Part shown: positions 24,101 to 34,592 of the stretch, in pieces
How the letters are laid out: every line of letters starts with the position of its first letter
How positions within the stretch are numbered: the first letter of the stretch is position 1
Assembly (NCBI GenBank): GCA_022578605.1
Contig: MU394136.1
Span: 86,794-150,793, forward strand
Reading direction: 5' to 3'
DNA length: 64,000 nucleotides
Source: Camillea tinctor
Taxonomy: Eukaryota; Ascomycota; Sordariomycetes; Xylariales; Xylariaceae
Position numbers and translations under genes: made by a program
The notes under the pieces: model-generated
Seen by the model: the letters and a program-made list of their open reading frames with translations, nothing else
What the model was told of the DNA's origin: nothing
Database searches by the model: none

Positions 24101-25011
24101 TTTCCCTTTCTTTCTCTCCTTCCTTTCCCCTAGGTACGTACTTGGGTAACTCCTTCATCAGAGTAATACACATGCATAGAAGGGAGAGAGCTTTGCCTCT
24201 TCTGGGATAGCACACCTCTCTGATCAGGCCATACGTGCCCCCCCACCCCTTTCCTCGTAGGAGATTATAGCTGCATGTGCTGTTCCTTTATCAGGTTGGT
24301 TTTTGGGGTGTAAGTCGGAGAAAGAGAACTAGTGTGAGCAGGGAGGGTGGCACGTGTGTGGTTCACCGAATTCACTAAAATGGGTAGAGTTGTTGAAGAA
24401 TACCGGGTACCTACCGCACCTACTACACACAAAAGCCTGTGGACTGTTTAATGTTCGGTCGTAATCCCTTCTCCACAAATTTGACAGCTACTGATCCCCG
24501 GTCCTGTGTAGTGGGAGCTCAGCGCAGCGCTATAAACAGCATACGTAAGTACTATCGTACTAACCCAGGTGTGGACGTGCTACCTGCTTTAATATTCGAG
24601 AAGCTGTAGATGAAAATAGTTTTTTTTCTCTTCTCTGCTAAGGATGCTGCTTCTAGTGATAATAATTACCTACAAAAACCACCTAGCTATGTTGCAAAAG
24701 TCCGGAGCTACCTAAAGAACGTATTTATCTAAGGTATCGTATCTGTATGTACAATTACCCCTCTCCGTAAAAATCGGCAGCAGCAATTAGTACACTAGAT
24801 AGGGCTTGTTTTATTTAAACTTTTCCCCTCTATTCTTTCATTCACGTCCCTGGTTTTTCTTTCCTTTGCACACCTCGATGAGCACCCATGACCCCTGGTC
24901 TTCGAGTTTAAGTGCCTAGGTACGTCGCCAAATGGAAGGAGAGGAAGGGGTGAGAGCAGAAGGGGGAGGGGTCTAACTAGAGTCAGCAGCAGCCTTTTCT
25001 GGCCTACACAG

Positions 25012-25018
25012 CCAATCA
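25012..25018 (+). promoter_or_regulatory. CCAAT box upstream of the copper-fist gene
   Basis: CCAATCA, the consensus favoured by the fungal HAP/CBC complex, 425 nt before the TATA-like element and about 820 nt before the ATG. Function is inferred. Confidence 0.35.
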
Positions 25019-25434
25019 AAACTTGCTCGTTTTGTTCCCACACCCCACCGACAACACAACTCTCTCTCAGTCCTCCAAACTTTCCCAGTCCTATCGTCTC
25101 TTACTTTTTTTTTTTTTTTTTCTTATAGTTTTTTTATATTTTTATTTTCTCTTAGACTTCAGAGCCGAGCCCAAGAAGATGTATGGCTGGAACAACATCT
25201 TCAGGTGGGACTGACCTAAACAGTTTAGAATGCGCCTCATTGATTGGGATCCCAAGCCAGGTTGGCGGAAAGAGTTCTGATTCTGAGAAGTTAACTTACC
25301 AACATCCGGCATTAGGTTTAATCCTATACAAACTCTGGTATTTACACATCGAGGCTAAGATGAAATTCTCGAGAGAATTCAAGTTCACAGTCAACGTCAC
25401 AATCACTCGCTCACTATCCTCTGGAAGAATTCAC

Positions 25435-25443
25435 TATATATAG
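25435..25443 (+). promoter_or_regulatory. TATA-like element of the copper-fist gene
   Basis: TATATATAG about 395 nt before the copper-fist ATG, followed by a pyrimidine-rich leader. Inferred from sequence and position only. Confidence 0.35.
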
Positions 25444-25576
25444 ATGGCCCTGCCCCCGGGATTCTGGTCTTGCTTCTCTCAGACGAAGCAATCCAGCCTT
25501 TACCCTCATGGTAGATCTTGTATATTAGTGTTCCCATTTCTATCAAGTCGCTTTCAACCTAATCTACCCGTCCCTC

Positions 25577-25624
25577 CAACAGCCTTACCAACAGCCTTGT
25601 CAGCAGCCTTGTCAACAGCCTTAT
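25577..25624 (+). repeat. 12-bp tandem repeat in the copper-factor leader
   Basis: Four 12-bp units of the CAACAGCCTTGT type (units vary at the last two bases and at one A/G), lying in the probable 5' leader. Confidence 0.7.
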
Positions 25625-25836
25625 TGGCCGGCGCTTGTTTCCTCGCAGCACTGCGAATTACAGTTTTACCCATCAGATCGGATTGCTTATCCACCCGGAC
25701 TAGCCCTATAAACGGATCTGCGAGAGCCCCCCTTCGCTCATATCACTATACCCAGCTGTCGATCTCCGAGATAGACGTATCGTTATCGATCAACTCTATT
25801 CTTCTGTCAACACCTTGTGACTCGGAAACATTCAAG

Positions 25837-27647
25837 ATGCCTTACATCAACGGTCAGAAGATGGCATGGTAAGTAGTGCTTATCGCGCCTTGTGCTTTCG
25901 TTTTTTGTCCCACGGGCAGTATCTCCCGGGGTAACACTCGGGGGGTTTTATCTCTGCTAGCTCTACCGCTGGCCTTGCTGTTTCTTTTGTTCTAGCATTG
26001 TTTCTTGGTCTTATACTTGCGTGTAATAGTTCACCAGGCCGCGATCCTTTCTGACTGCACCTGAGCTCATCCATAGAATAACAATGCTAACGCACCGTTT
26101 GCAGTTTGCCATGTATCCGTGGCCACCGATCTACCAAGTGCACTCATCTCAATGAGCGTGTGATGCTCGTTGTACGTAAACCGGGCCGGCCTTTAAGTGC
26201 CTGCCCCCATCCACCTGGCAAGCTTTGCACTTGCTCCAGTGTCACAGCCGCTATACCCCGAAAGGGGAACTGTCACTGTCCGAAGAATAACGCCGACGGC
26301 GCGGCGGAAAATATCAAGGCCGAAAACCCCAGCTCCGAAAACCCCAGCTCCGAAGCCCCCGGCTCCGAAAGCCCCCCACGATCGCCGAAGGAGTCTAACA
26401 ATCGAGTCCGGAAGGCCACGAAACCGGCTCAACGGCGGAAGAAGTCCCTTGAATCTCAATCCCTAGACCAGATTGACCCAAGCACCTACAACCTATTTAA
26501 TCAACACGGGTACACTCTGGATCTGAACGGTGAAGCGGGGCAATCTAATTTCACGACGCAATCTAACTTCACGACACAACCTGGCCTGACGACACAGCCT
26601 GGCCTGACGACACAGCCTGGCCTGACGACACAACCTGACCTCATGACGTCTCAAAATTTTAGCTTGCCTGTGTCCGTTGCTTATACACAAGCAGGGAATT
26701 TGGTTACCACTTTCGAAAACTATCAGTCCATGATTCCACCACCCCTGGATCCATTACCTCTGGTTTCATCACCCTTAGAACTGGAAGAAACTGTCGGTAG
26801 TGGCGAGGGTAGTTACGGCTTACAACAACAGGGTTCACCAGCTTCCTTGAACCCGTGGGGAATGGGACCTTCTGCTTTGTCTGGCGGAAGTGAAGCGGTA
26901 GCGGCATTTCCTCAGATGATGGGGGGCTACAACCAACAACTATGCCCAATAAATCCTTTTCCCCCATCGTATGGAACCCCCTACCAGCCAGTGCAACTGG
27001 ATGAATGGCAAAAAGCCATGGCTGGGAGCGCTGAGAGCACCCAACAACAACTGTATGTAAGTCCTGTGCAAAGTTTGTATGCGAGTTCATCGTCTGATTT
27101 GCAATTGGAACTTAGCTCGTCTGATCTACCTACGGCACGTCAGGTAGATTCAAACACGAGCTCGCTTGATCTATCTACGATGCATCAATGCTTTTGCGGA
27201 GGTGACTGTAACTGTGTAGGATGTGCTGTACATCCTTTTAACGAAGCGACATTGGGTTATGTACGTTCGGCCTTTGACATGCAATCTAACGAGCACGATC
27301 AATCTATAACAGTGACTGCAAATGGGCATTCGATCCCAATATCTATAACGCAAGCTGGGACTGCGGATTCGATCCCAATCTCTATAACGACATCTGGAAC
27401 TGGGGATTCGATACCGGTATCGACAACACCCCCAACATCTAAGGATAGCGCATCGTCAGCCTCGGAAGCGACCTCCCCGGACATGGCTTCGGGGGAAAAT
27501 CTAGAAGACCAGAACCTCCCAGCAGCCGACTATTTATTCGTGCAGTATCAAATGGGGCTGGGCTGTGATGGGAAGTCTAATTCATGTCTCTGCGGCGACG
27601 ACTGCGCATGTGTCGGCTGCATGATCCACGGCAAAGATCCTGGTTAA
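25837..27647 (+). CDS. copper-fist transcription factor, Mac1/Cuf1 type
   Basis: Two exons, 25837-25868 and 26105-27647, joined across a 236-nt GTAAGT...TTGCAG intron, give 524 residues. The N-terminus MPYINGQKMACLPCIRGHR is the copper-fist DNA-binding domain. The split Cys codon, CxxC, the THxNER stretch and the KPGRPLSACPHP basic motif, followed by CTCSS, fit the family's zinc site and GRP minor-groove motif. Two C-terminal Cys-rich modules, CFCGGDCNCVGCAVH (about residue 362-376) and CLCGDDCACVGCMIH (about 505-519), have the Cx1Cx3Cx1Cx2Cx2H spacing of the copper-sensing repeats of Mac1/Cuf1-type activators. These are switched off by Cu(I) and turn on high-affinity copper uptake genes. The middle is Gln/Ser/Pro-rich with peptide repeats (ENPSS, QPGLTT, DSIPISIT). 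A nuclear regulator of copper uptake is therefore more likely than the Ace1 detoxification type. Confidence 0.92.
26541..26648 (+). repeat. 18-bp coding tandem repeat (hexapeptide QPGLTT)
   Basis: Six consecutive 18-bp units inside the copper-fist gene encode QSNFTT twice, QPGLTT three times, then QPDLMT. The three central units are nearly identical at DNA level, which suggests recent expansion by slippage or unequal exchange. Confidence 0.85.
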
Positions 27648-27893
27648 CAATGGTGTCAATAGGATGTTGGTGTTCTTTTGGTTTGGTCATATAGCTATGG
27701 GTATAGGGAGTTTTGTCTGGGAATAAAAAAAATAAATGTACTTTTTTTTTACTTTACGGTTTTGAGTTTAATTGTAAGTCCTACTATGGAGATGTGCACA
27801 CTCCTACCACATGTCCACGGAGAAAAATCAAGATAGAAAGGAGGGCAATGGGATATGTAGGAGTATAAATGACGACGGGAAACGTGTGTTATA

Positions 27894-27934
27894 GCAAGTG
27901 CTTAGATAATCAATACGTTGTTGTGCGAGGAACT
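27894..27934 (+). repeat. 41-bp dispersed repeat, copy A
   Basis: It matches the reverse complement of 57356-57396 at 39 of 41 positions. Both mismatches are transitions (C/T and A/G). The flanks do not match, so this is a fragment of a longer, eroded element or a conserved short motif. Confidence 0.75.
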
Positions 27935-28683
27935 ATGCTACAGGAAGGAAGGGAATTAGGTATTTTGGTGTGTGTGTGTGTGTAGAGCGAAACAAACCAC
28001 ACGCGCAATATAATAAATTATAAATAGAGAGGAAGGTAATGTGCACCTTTTGTAATTATTCCCTCCTCGCTACGCCTTATATCAACACTACATTTTATTA
28101 CATTACTACATCTCACTTTATTCACTTTATTACTATTGATATTACTCAACCTAATAGAGCAAGGCGAATATATTGCTTTTAGTATACTTGTTTAATTATC
28201 TTCTACCATCCCACACGCCCTTAACTCTCATATTATTTCTATTCAACACTCTCAACCAACACCCCTATCATCTGAGAAAATGGTGCCATCGGTTCACACT
28301 CTACATGGCCGGCATTGTCTGGATTAACTGGGAACTTCATTATCTCTAGAGGTAAGGGGGTTTCTGATATCCTTCATGCTACCTTCATGATTAGACGTTG
28401 ACATATGACTAAAGAACATACTAACCTAGAGCAAGCATTCCGAAGGCAACCGACGGGACTTGTTGTCAGGACTCAGGACACAAAGGGACTAGTATGAAAG
28501 GTATTCTCAGTGTATTTATACCTCATCCATACATAGGAGACTGGTACTCCTATGGATCATTATGTACAATACACTACAATACATGACACCTGTGCTTGGA
28601 AATTTGTGCCTTGATTATAGGAGGTACTTTATAGATTAGTGCAATCAACGAGGTACTACTAGTATATTGAAGGATGGAATTGG

Positions 28684-28690
28684 CCAATCA
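28684..28690 (+). promoter_or_regulatory. CCAAT box upstream of the RS-like gene
   Basis: CCAATCA, about 200 nt upstream of the TATA-like element and 340 nt before the ATG. Function is inferred. Confidence 0.35.
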
Positions 28691-28752
28691 GACAAGGATG
28701 GCGGTCAAAAAGACCCGACCCACTCTTCATCAACATGCAAGGTTAAGGCTAA

Positions 28753-28772
28753 GTACCTAGGTACCTAGGTAG
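28753..28772. repeat. double TACCTAGGTA palindrome
   Basis: Two overlapping copies of the 10-bp palindrome TACCTAGGTA in the promoter of the RS-like gene. Related copies occur at 16805, 23418, 24129, 24914, 49427, 51703 and 56664. Confidence 0.7.
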
Positions 28773-28888
28773 TTATGTACCTTTTTTTTTTTTTTTGGCT
28801 TGTCGCATCTTTCCCTGTTGCATTACACCGGCTCGACTAGGTTCCAAAAATCGGAGCGCTCCTTAAGTGTTAAGAAGCCCTTAAAGGG

Positions 28889-28896
28889 TATATATA
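28889..28896 (+). promoter_or_regulatory. TATA box of the RS-like gene
   Basis: TATATATA, 132 nt before the ATG, followed by a pyrimidine-rich leader. Position and sequence fit a core promoter. Confidence 0.45.
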
Positions 28897-29027
28897 GTTG
28901 GCGCCACAGTGACCTGGATGCAGCATTCCCCATACTACTTTTTCTTAAGTACTTACACCACTCTCCAAACATCTTCCCCTTCCACCGCCTCTTAAATCCA
29001 GCTCTAAGGCGATCAATATTACTGAGT

Positions 29028-30419
29028 ATGATTGATATGGCTAAGTCTACTACGTATCGAGATGAATATGGATGCCGGGGTGGAACCATAGACTCAGATG
29101 ACCATCACGAACACCGTTCCGAGCATAGCCATTCCCGAGAGAAGAGATATCGAAACGAGGAGGACTACGACTCTGACAGGCCACGTAGTCGGAGGGATGG
29201 TTCAGGGGAAAGGCGGAAGAGGAGGCGGTCGAAATCTCCCCCACGAGAGAGGGTACGGCATTCGGAGGATAGGAGCGAATACCGGAGACGGGATAGGGAT
29301 AGGGAACCTCATCATCATCATAACCGACATCACCACCACCGCCGTCACCGCCGGCATTCATCCGTGACCGACAACAATGCCACCACTACCCCCGTTCCAG
29401 CTCCAGCTCCAGCCCCCAAAAACCTCCCTTTCAACTCGCGCCGCCTCTCCCGCACGACCCATGACCTCGAAGCCTTCCGCCCGCTGCTAGCACGCTACCT
29501 CGACGTGCAGAAGCAGCTGGACATCACACAGCTCGATGAGCGCGAGGTGCGCGGGCGGTGGAAGAGCTTCGCACGCCGGTGGAACGCGGGGGAGCTGGCG
29601 GAGGGGTGGTACAGCCCCGAGGTGTTCGAGGAGGCGAGGGCCGAGTTCGAGGAGTATATTAGGGAGAATGGAGGAGGAGGAGGAGGAGGAGGAGGAGGAG
29701 GTGGAGGGAGGGAAAGAGAAAAGGGGGAAACGAGGGAATGGGGGAGGGAAGCAGATAAGCGTATAAGAGATGATCAAGCAGAAGAAGAAGACGAGGATGA
29801 GGATAAAGGAGACGATGACGATGACTACGGCCCTACGCTCCCCTCCCAACAACAACAACAACAACAACAACAACAACCACCCTCCCGCGCCGTCACCACC
29901 GCCACCACCACCACCACAGCCCGCCACGGCCCCAACATTCCCACCCTCCAAGACCTCACCCTCCGCGCCGAATCCGAAGCCTCGGACCGCGCCGCCCTCG
30001 CCTCGCAAGCGCGGCTCTCGCACCGGGCCGAGCTCGCCTCGCACAAAGCGCGGCTCGAGGAGGCGGCCCCGCCGCGCGCCGACCCGGGAACCCGCGAGCG
30101 CAGGCTGGAGAAGAAGCGCGAGGTCGGCGAGGCGATGCGCGGGTTCCGCGAGCGGAGGAGCCCGGGGGCGGCGGAGGTCGGGGACGCGGATCTGTACGGG
30201 GGAGCAGGAGGAGGAGGAGGAGGGGGCGAAGGGAGTTTCGAGGAGGCCAAGAAACGCAAAGAAGCGGCGGAAAGGAAGAAGACGGAAAGAGAGATCAGGA
30301 GGGAGGAGATACTCCGCGCCAAGGCGGTCGAGAGGGAGGAGAGGGTGAGGGCCTATAAGGAGAGGGAGGAGGGCGTGCTGAGGGAGATGAGGGAGATTGC
30401 TAGGTTGAGGTTTGGGTAG
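29028..30419 (+). CDS. RS-like low-complexity nuclear protein with YGPTLP motif
   Basis: 463 residues from the first ATG of the frame (a second ATG follows 9 nt later, MIDMAK). The frame is open further upstream, but without ATG and across the probable TATA box. The N-terminus is Arg/Ser/Asp/His-rich (RRSKSPPRERVRHSEDRSEY, then HHHHNRHHHHRRHRRH), typical of nuclear RNA-processing proteins. A compact segment at about residues 145-205 (LEAFRPLLARYLDVQ ... FARRWNAGELAEGWYSPEVFEEAR) looks conserved and loosely recalls the plant SCI1 and related family. Then come a poly-Gly run, an acidic stretch, YGPTLP (GPALPP-like), a poly-Gln run and a long charged coiled coil ending ERVRAYKEREEGVLREMREI. The function is not known. 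Nuclear location is inferred. GGA and CAA trinucleotide tracts in the coding sequence make its length likely to vary. Confidence 0.75.
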   Translation: MIDMAKSTTYRDEYGCRGGTIDSDDHHEHRSEHSHSREKRYRNEEDYDSDRPRSRRDGSGERRKRRRSKSPPRERVRHSEDRSEYRRRDRDREPHHHHNRHHHHRRHRRHSSVTDNNATTTPVPAPAPAPKNLPFNSRRLSRTTHDLEAFRPLLARYLDVQKQLDITQLDEREVRGRWKSFARRWNAGELAEGWYSPEVFEEARAEFEEYIRENGGGGGGGGGGGGGREREKGETREWGREADKRIRDDQAEEEDEDEDKGDDDDDYGPTLPSQQQQQQQQQQPPSRAVTTATTTTTARHGPNIPTLQDLTLRAESEASDRAALASQARLSHRAELASHKARLEEAAPPRADPGTRERRLEKKREVGEAMRGFRERRSPGAAEVGDADLYGGAGGGGGGGEGSFEEAKKRKEAAERKKTEREIRREEILRAKAVEREERVRAYKEREEGVLREMREIARLRFG

Positions 30420-32076
30420 AAGGGGGAGGGGAGGGGAGGGGATGAGTGGATAGATAAATGAATGCATGCATGTGCAGTATCTTTTCTACTGTTTTCTTGG
30501 TTGCCTTTGGAGGACGTGCTGGACGAGGTTATATCTGATATCTGCTCGTTAGTTACTGGGTACTTGGTATATCGAATTATTGCTCAGGTGGTGTATATTG
30601 AATCATGTAGAGCATGTAGCACGATAGATATAACATATAAATTAGATGTCTAAGTTGGCGTGTATGTATAACCTCTCAACCAGGATAACCTGTCTTGTGA
30701 ACTTGGGCAAGTTTGCATGTGACTCAGACACCTGTATAGACTATGTTGCTTAGAAAGTAGGCAAGGCAAGAGCTGGCAAGAGTAATAAATCGTTCATACA
30801 GATACGCATGTAAAGGTTAGTTCACTCTATATAAGAGATGTCTTGCATAAAAATGTAGGGCAGCTTTTTCTTTTCTTTTCTTTTTGCTTTATTGCTATTG
30901 GATGTTCTATTGATTGGTTTATGGCATTTTGATATCGCATGTAAACTACATACATACTATATATACCCTATGAGAGGGGTTGAGTTAATATAAAACCCAG
31001 GGCGAAAATGCATATAGGTAAGGATAACCTGCCCAAAGTTTGGGGGGGCGAGGGAGGTGAGGGGCAATTCATAGATTCTCTCAGTCTTTGGTGTCCAATA
31101 CCCTCTTAGTAGACCTACATGAATGGGATGTCAGTATGCCACCAAGATACCCGCATAAGCTTATTATTTGGGGGGAGAGAAACTTCCCGGTACCGAGCAA
31201 CCTGATTGGTGTTGATTTGGAGAGAAGGTAGTATGTTGGTTGAGAAAAAGAAAAGGCTTCAGTTGAATAGCAAGGGATAAAAAGAGAGAAGGAGGAGGAT
31301 ATAGAAAAGGAGTAGGTTAGTAATGCTTTAACATAATAAAATTAAAAAAGATTGGGATATGTAAACTACAATACGATTTTGATATAGATAGATGGGTTAT
31401 CTATACGAAGTTGTCTAGTGTAGGTAGCTCATGTAGGTATAGTACTATATACGCACACATGTATGTGGGGATTCACGGGCTTCTCGAAATCGTCCCTACA
31501 TAGATAGTATAGGGATACAGGGATTGGAGTATCGTAACCTATACCGCTTGTATGTAAGTAAGAAACCGTTGGGACCCGAGGGGAGGTTCTTGCGGCGCCT
31601 TATGTGCAGAATTCTACCCCATTCGACAAAATGCGTGTGGGTGAGACCCAATGAGACCTGCCTGCCGTGATGAGGAACGACAGGCACAGAACAATGGGCG
31701 CGGACTCTCCCTGTTTTGGCTAGAGGCTGCTCACACATGCCGATCTCCCCGCCGCGCACACTAGGTAGTTGTAAGTAAGTAGCCGGGACCCTTGCTGCGC
31801 CGCATGGCTGCTTGGACGGCTGTGTCATTCCCATTCCCAATCCCAATCCTGCCGATGTAACGCTCGTCCGAGGTTCTAGATTAACCAAGATCAAATGGCT
31901 GGCTATATTAATATGCTGGGTCCCCTCCTTTCCCTGTATCCTCTGCATCATCGCTAGCAAACTCGCCTACACACGACTTGATTTGACCATAGCCCCTGAC
32001 TTTTACATATACATACCACATCTACCTCCTTAGCTAACTACACTACGGCTAGGCTGGGTGAGAAGACCCGGTGACA
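30420..32076. other. intergenic region, 1.7 kb
   Basis: 3' UTR of the RS-like gene and promoter of the Clr5 gene. AT-rich, with no gene recognised. The frame 31496-31960 (minus) has no family features. Confidence 0.5.
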
Positions 32077-32112
32077 ATGCGAAAAGATGGTTTTACTACG
32101 CGTGGTCAATGA
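32077..32112 (+). promoter_or_regulatory. upstream ORF overlapping the Clr5 gene start
   Basis: An 11-codon frame (MRKDGFTTRGQ, stop). It begins 10 nt before the first in-frame ATG of the Clr5 gene (32087) and stops 1 nt before the next in-frame ATG (32114). Ribosomes using it would skip the first start and could reinitiate at the second. A regulatory role is inferred. Confidence 0.4.
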
Positions 32113-33733
32113 CATGGACCCCGCGGTGTCCGGGGAGCAACCCCAATCGGTTGACTCTATACTACCGTCTATTGAATTCTCGGAATCACCGCCCTCGCAG
32201 CAGGAACAACAGCAGCAGCAACAAGAACGTACCAGTCCGGTGTCCGGATCAATGGAAAAGCAGCACACCGAGGCGGAATGGGATGCCATGTACCCGCACA
32301 TCGTCCGATTGTATATCGGGGAGCAGCTCATTCTCAGTGAGGTGATGAAAGTCATGGAGACGCGATACAATTTCAAAGCAACGTATGGAAGAACCTTGCT
32401 TTCTCCTCGCGATATAGGCTCGGTAATAGGCTAACCGGGGGGAGAGGGGATGCACAGCCAGTCGATGTACAAGAAGCGGATCAGCAAGTGGCAACTGCAC
32501 AAGTACAAGCGGAAGAACCGTCCCAACACCCAAGCGCACGTGCCGATGAAGGAGGATGCCCTAGTGGCGCATGCGAACATGGCCGGCAAGAGAAGGATCG
32601 CCAGCTTGCAGATGTATGACGGCGATAGCAGGAATCTGAAGGCGATACCGCCCCGAGTCGCCGACGTCGCGCTGGACCAGGCCGCCAGATCGATACTGGT
32701 CAACATGCAAGCCTGGACCATGTCCAGCACGCGGCCGCGCGAATGGGGCCTTCGCGAGACGCCCCCGCCCGAAATGAGCACGCTGATGAAGTCGGCCAGC
32801 ATCAAGATCACGGCGCAGATGTACGTGACGTTCAGCCTGGCCGAGGCGCTGTTCGCGCGGGACCAGGGGCACCTGGCGGGGAAAGCGCTGCGCAAAGCGT
32901 TCCTCATGCTGGAGGCCATCATCAAGTGCAACGACTTCGGGCTGGAGTGGGCGCTCATCGACGTGCTGTACGACCTGGTGTCGCGGGGGCGCATGGCGGT
33001 GTACCGCGCGATGACGGCGCACGTGGCCAACATCGCGCGCGTGCTGCTGCCGCCCGCGCACCCGCTCGGCCAGCTCGCCGACTACCTCGCCCGCTACGAC
33101 GGCGACCTGGCCACCATGCTGCAGCGCGCGTACTTCAGCCAGATCGACGCCGCGCGCTCCGACCCGCTCGTGCGCCGCTTCCTGCGCGCCCACAACCCCG
33201 CCGCCGAGGGCTTCCGCGTCCCGCCCCCCGGCTCCCCCGAGCACGCCGACCTCGCCGAGCTGCAGGCCGGCATCCGCGCCACCCACTGCGAGGCCGAGAT
33301 CATGAAGGGCCCGCTGGCGGCGCGCCGCCCCGGGAAGGATCCGCCGACTCTCCACGAGTTCGTGCTGCTGCGCGCGCGCCGCACGCTGGCCGTCACGCGG
33401 GGCGCGGACCCGCTGCTCGTCGGCGCGAGCGATCGCATGCTGTTCTCCGAGCACAACCCCTACGTGGCGCCGGTGTACCGGCTCAAGGCGCGGGCGTTCC
33501 GCGAGGTGCACGCGGGGCGGTGGGAGGAGGCGGCGGGCACGCAGCGGCTGCTGCTGGAGACGATGCGCGAGCGCACGGCGGTGGACTTCTGGGGCATCAT
33601 ACGCGAGCTGTGGGCGCTGGAGAAGATGCTGGTGAAGATGGGGGGGTGCGAGGACGAGCTCGGGGAGGTGAGGGCGGAGATCCAGGAGAGGGTTACGAGG
33701 CTGCTGCAGGATATACCTGATGATGGGTTTTGA
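32087..33733 (+). CDS. Clr5-domain protein
   Basis: Two exons, 32087-32382 and 32458-33733, with a 75-nt GT-AG intron containing a CTAAC branch site, give 523 residues. A start at 32114 (MDPAVSG) would give 514 residues. After a Gln-rich N-terminus, residues about 61-113 form a Clr5 domain (WDAMYPHIVRLYIGEQ, VMKVMETRYNFKAT, then across the intron QSMYKKRISKWQLHKYKRKN). This domain is named after the S. pombe heterochromatin silencing factor Clr5 and is common in fungal proteins of mostly unknown role. The remaining 400 residues are helical and repeat-like, without catalytic motifs, and very GC-rich, which creates long antisense shadow frames. DNA or chromatin association is inferred from the domain. 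The splice exactly restores the domain, so the model is reliable. Confidence 0.87.
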
Positions 33734-34592
33734 GGGGGAAAGAGAGGTTGTGGGGGGAAAAGAGGGAGGCGAGTGGAAATCTGTGGCACTGGACGGACGG
33801 AGTATACTTATGCTTTCTTGCTTTGTCCCTCGTCCCGATACCGTTCTCCTAAGTTCTCCTCGCCTGCCGATGTTATCTAAACGAAAAAGACCGAAGCCGA
33901 CTGTGCTTTTTAATGCGCCTCTTACCTTCCGACCTATGGGAATGCGATGTTTGAAACCTCAAGACTACCGCTGGAGTGATATAACAAGAAGCAGCGGGTC
34001 GTAGTCTCAGTATAAGACGATTCATGAGAAACCTTAATGGGGATTTCGGATTTATCTCGTATTTCACTTGTGAACGCAGCGTTTATTCCTGAGGGGAAAC
34101 GTGATACGGAGAAGCCTAAGCGCTGAGAGGAGTTAAGTGCGTGATGAGATGCTCGCCGGACGAAACCTAAAAAAGTATGAACATATGAAAATGTTGTTAC
34201 GGAATAAGAGGGAGGGAAAATCTCTCTACAGACACATAAAAGGACAGGAAGAGAAGCGAATATTGGTGTATCTATCTAGTGTATCTCACCTCTTCCATGC
34301 AGGTGAAAAACCAACTCCACATGAAACAAGCAACAACAAATATATATATGTATATATATATTTAATATATCATTCCATCATCTATCTGCATCAACTTAAC
34401 TCAGTAGCTTCACTACAGAATAGAAGTGACAAAGCAGAAACCCAAAAGGCGTGTGGTGTAGGATCGCGGCTACGGCCAGGTGAATAGGCACGTAACAGTA
34501 ATCTCTATGAAGTCAATAAAAGTGTTTCAAGCTATCAATACAACGGGGCCTCAGTTTCCTCATCGCTCTCCCCTCACTCTCTTATCCTCACC
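33734..34592. other. convergent intergenic region
   Basis: Between the stops of the Clr5 and TDA3-like genes. It probably holds 3' UTRs. A TATATA-rich stretch lies at about 34340-34370. No gene was seen. Confidence 0.5.

Larger units (their letters stand above)
19616..25836. other. gene-poor region, about 6.2 kb, ending in the copper-factor promoter
   Basis: No supported gene. Features are mononucleotide C runs, an ATGG microsatellite (22569-22585), many CCTAGGTA-type palindromes, and pyrimidine tracts. The last about 800 bases form the promoter and leader of the copper-fist gene, with CCAAT, poly-T and TATA elements. The open frame 25444-25872 continues in phase into the copper-fist ATG, but the canonical N-terminus lies at 25837, so the upstream part is probably leader. 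Confidence 0.5.
27648..29027. other. intergenic region with promoter of the RS-like gene
   Basis: It holds the copper-factor 3' UTR, a TG microsatellite (27968-27983), one copy of a 41-bp dispersed repeat, and then promoter elements of the next gene (CCAAT, CCTAGGTA palindrome, poly-T, TATA). No gene was seen. Confidence 0.5.

Noticed and set aside
25444..25836. 131-codon N-terminal extension of the copper-fist frame
   Set aside because: Copper-fist proteins start directly with MxxINGxK, and the extension crosses leader-like DNA just after a TATA-like element.
32561..33720. Long frames on both strands overlapping the Clr5 gene
   Set aside because: GC-rich shadow frames. The Clr5 frame is the one with the domain and a consistent intron.
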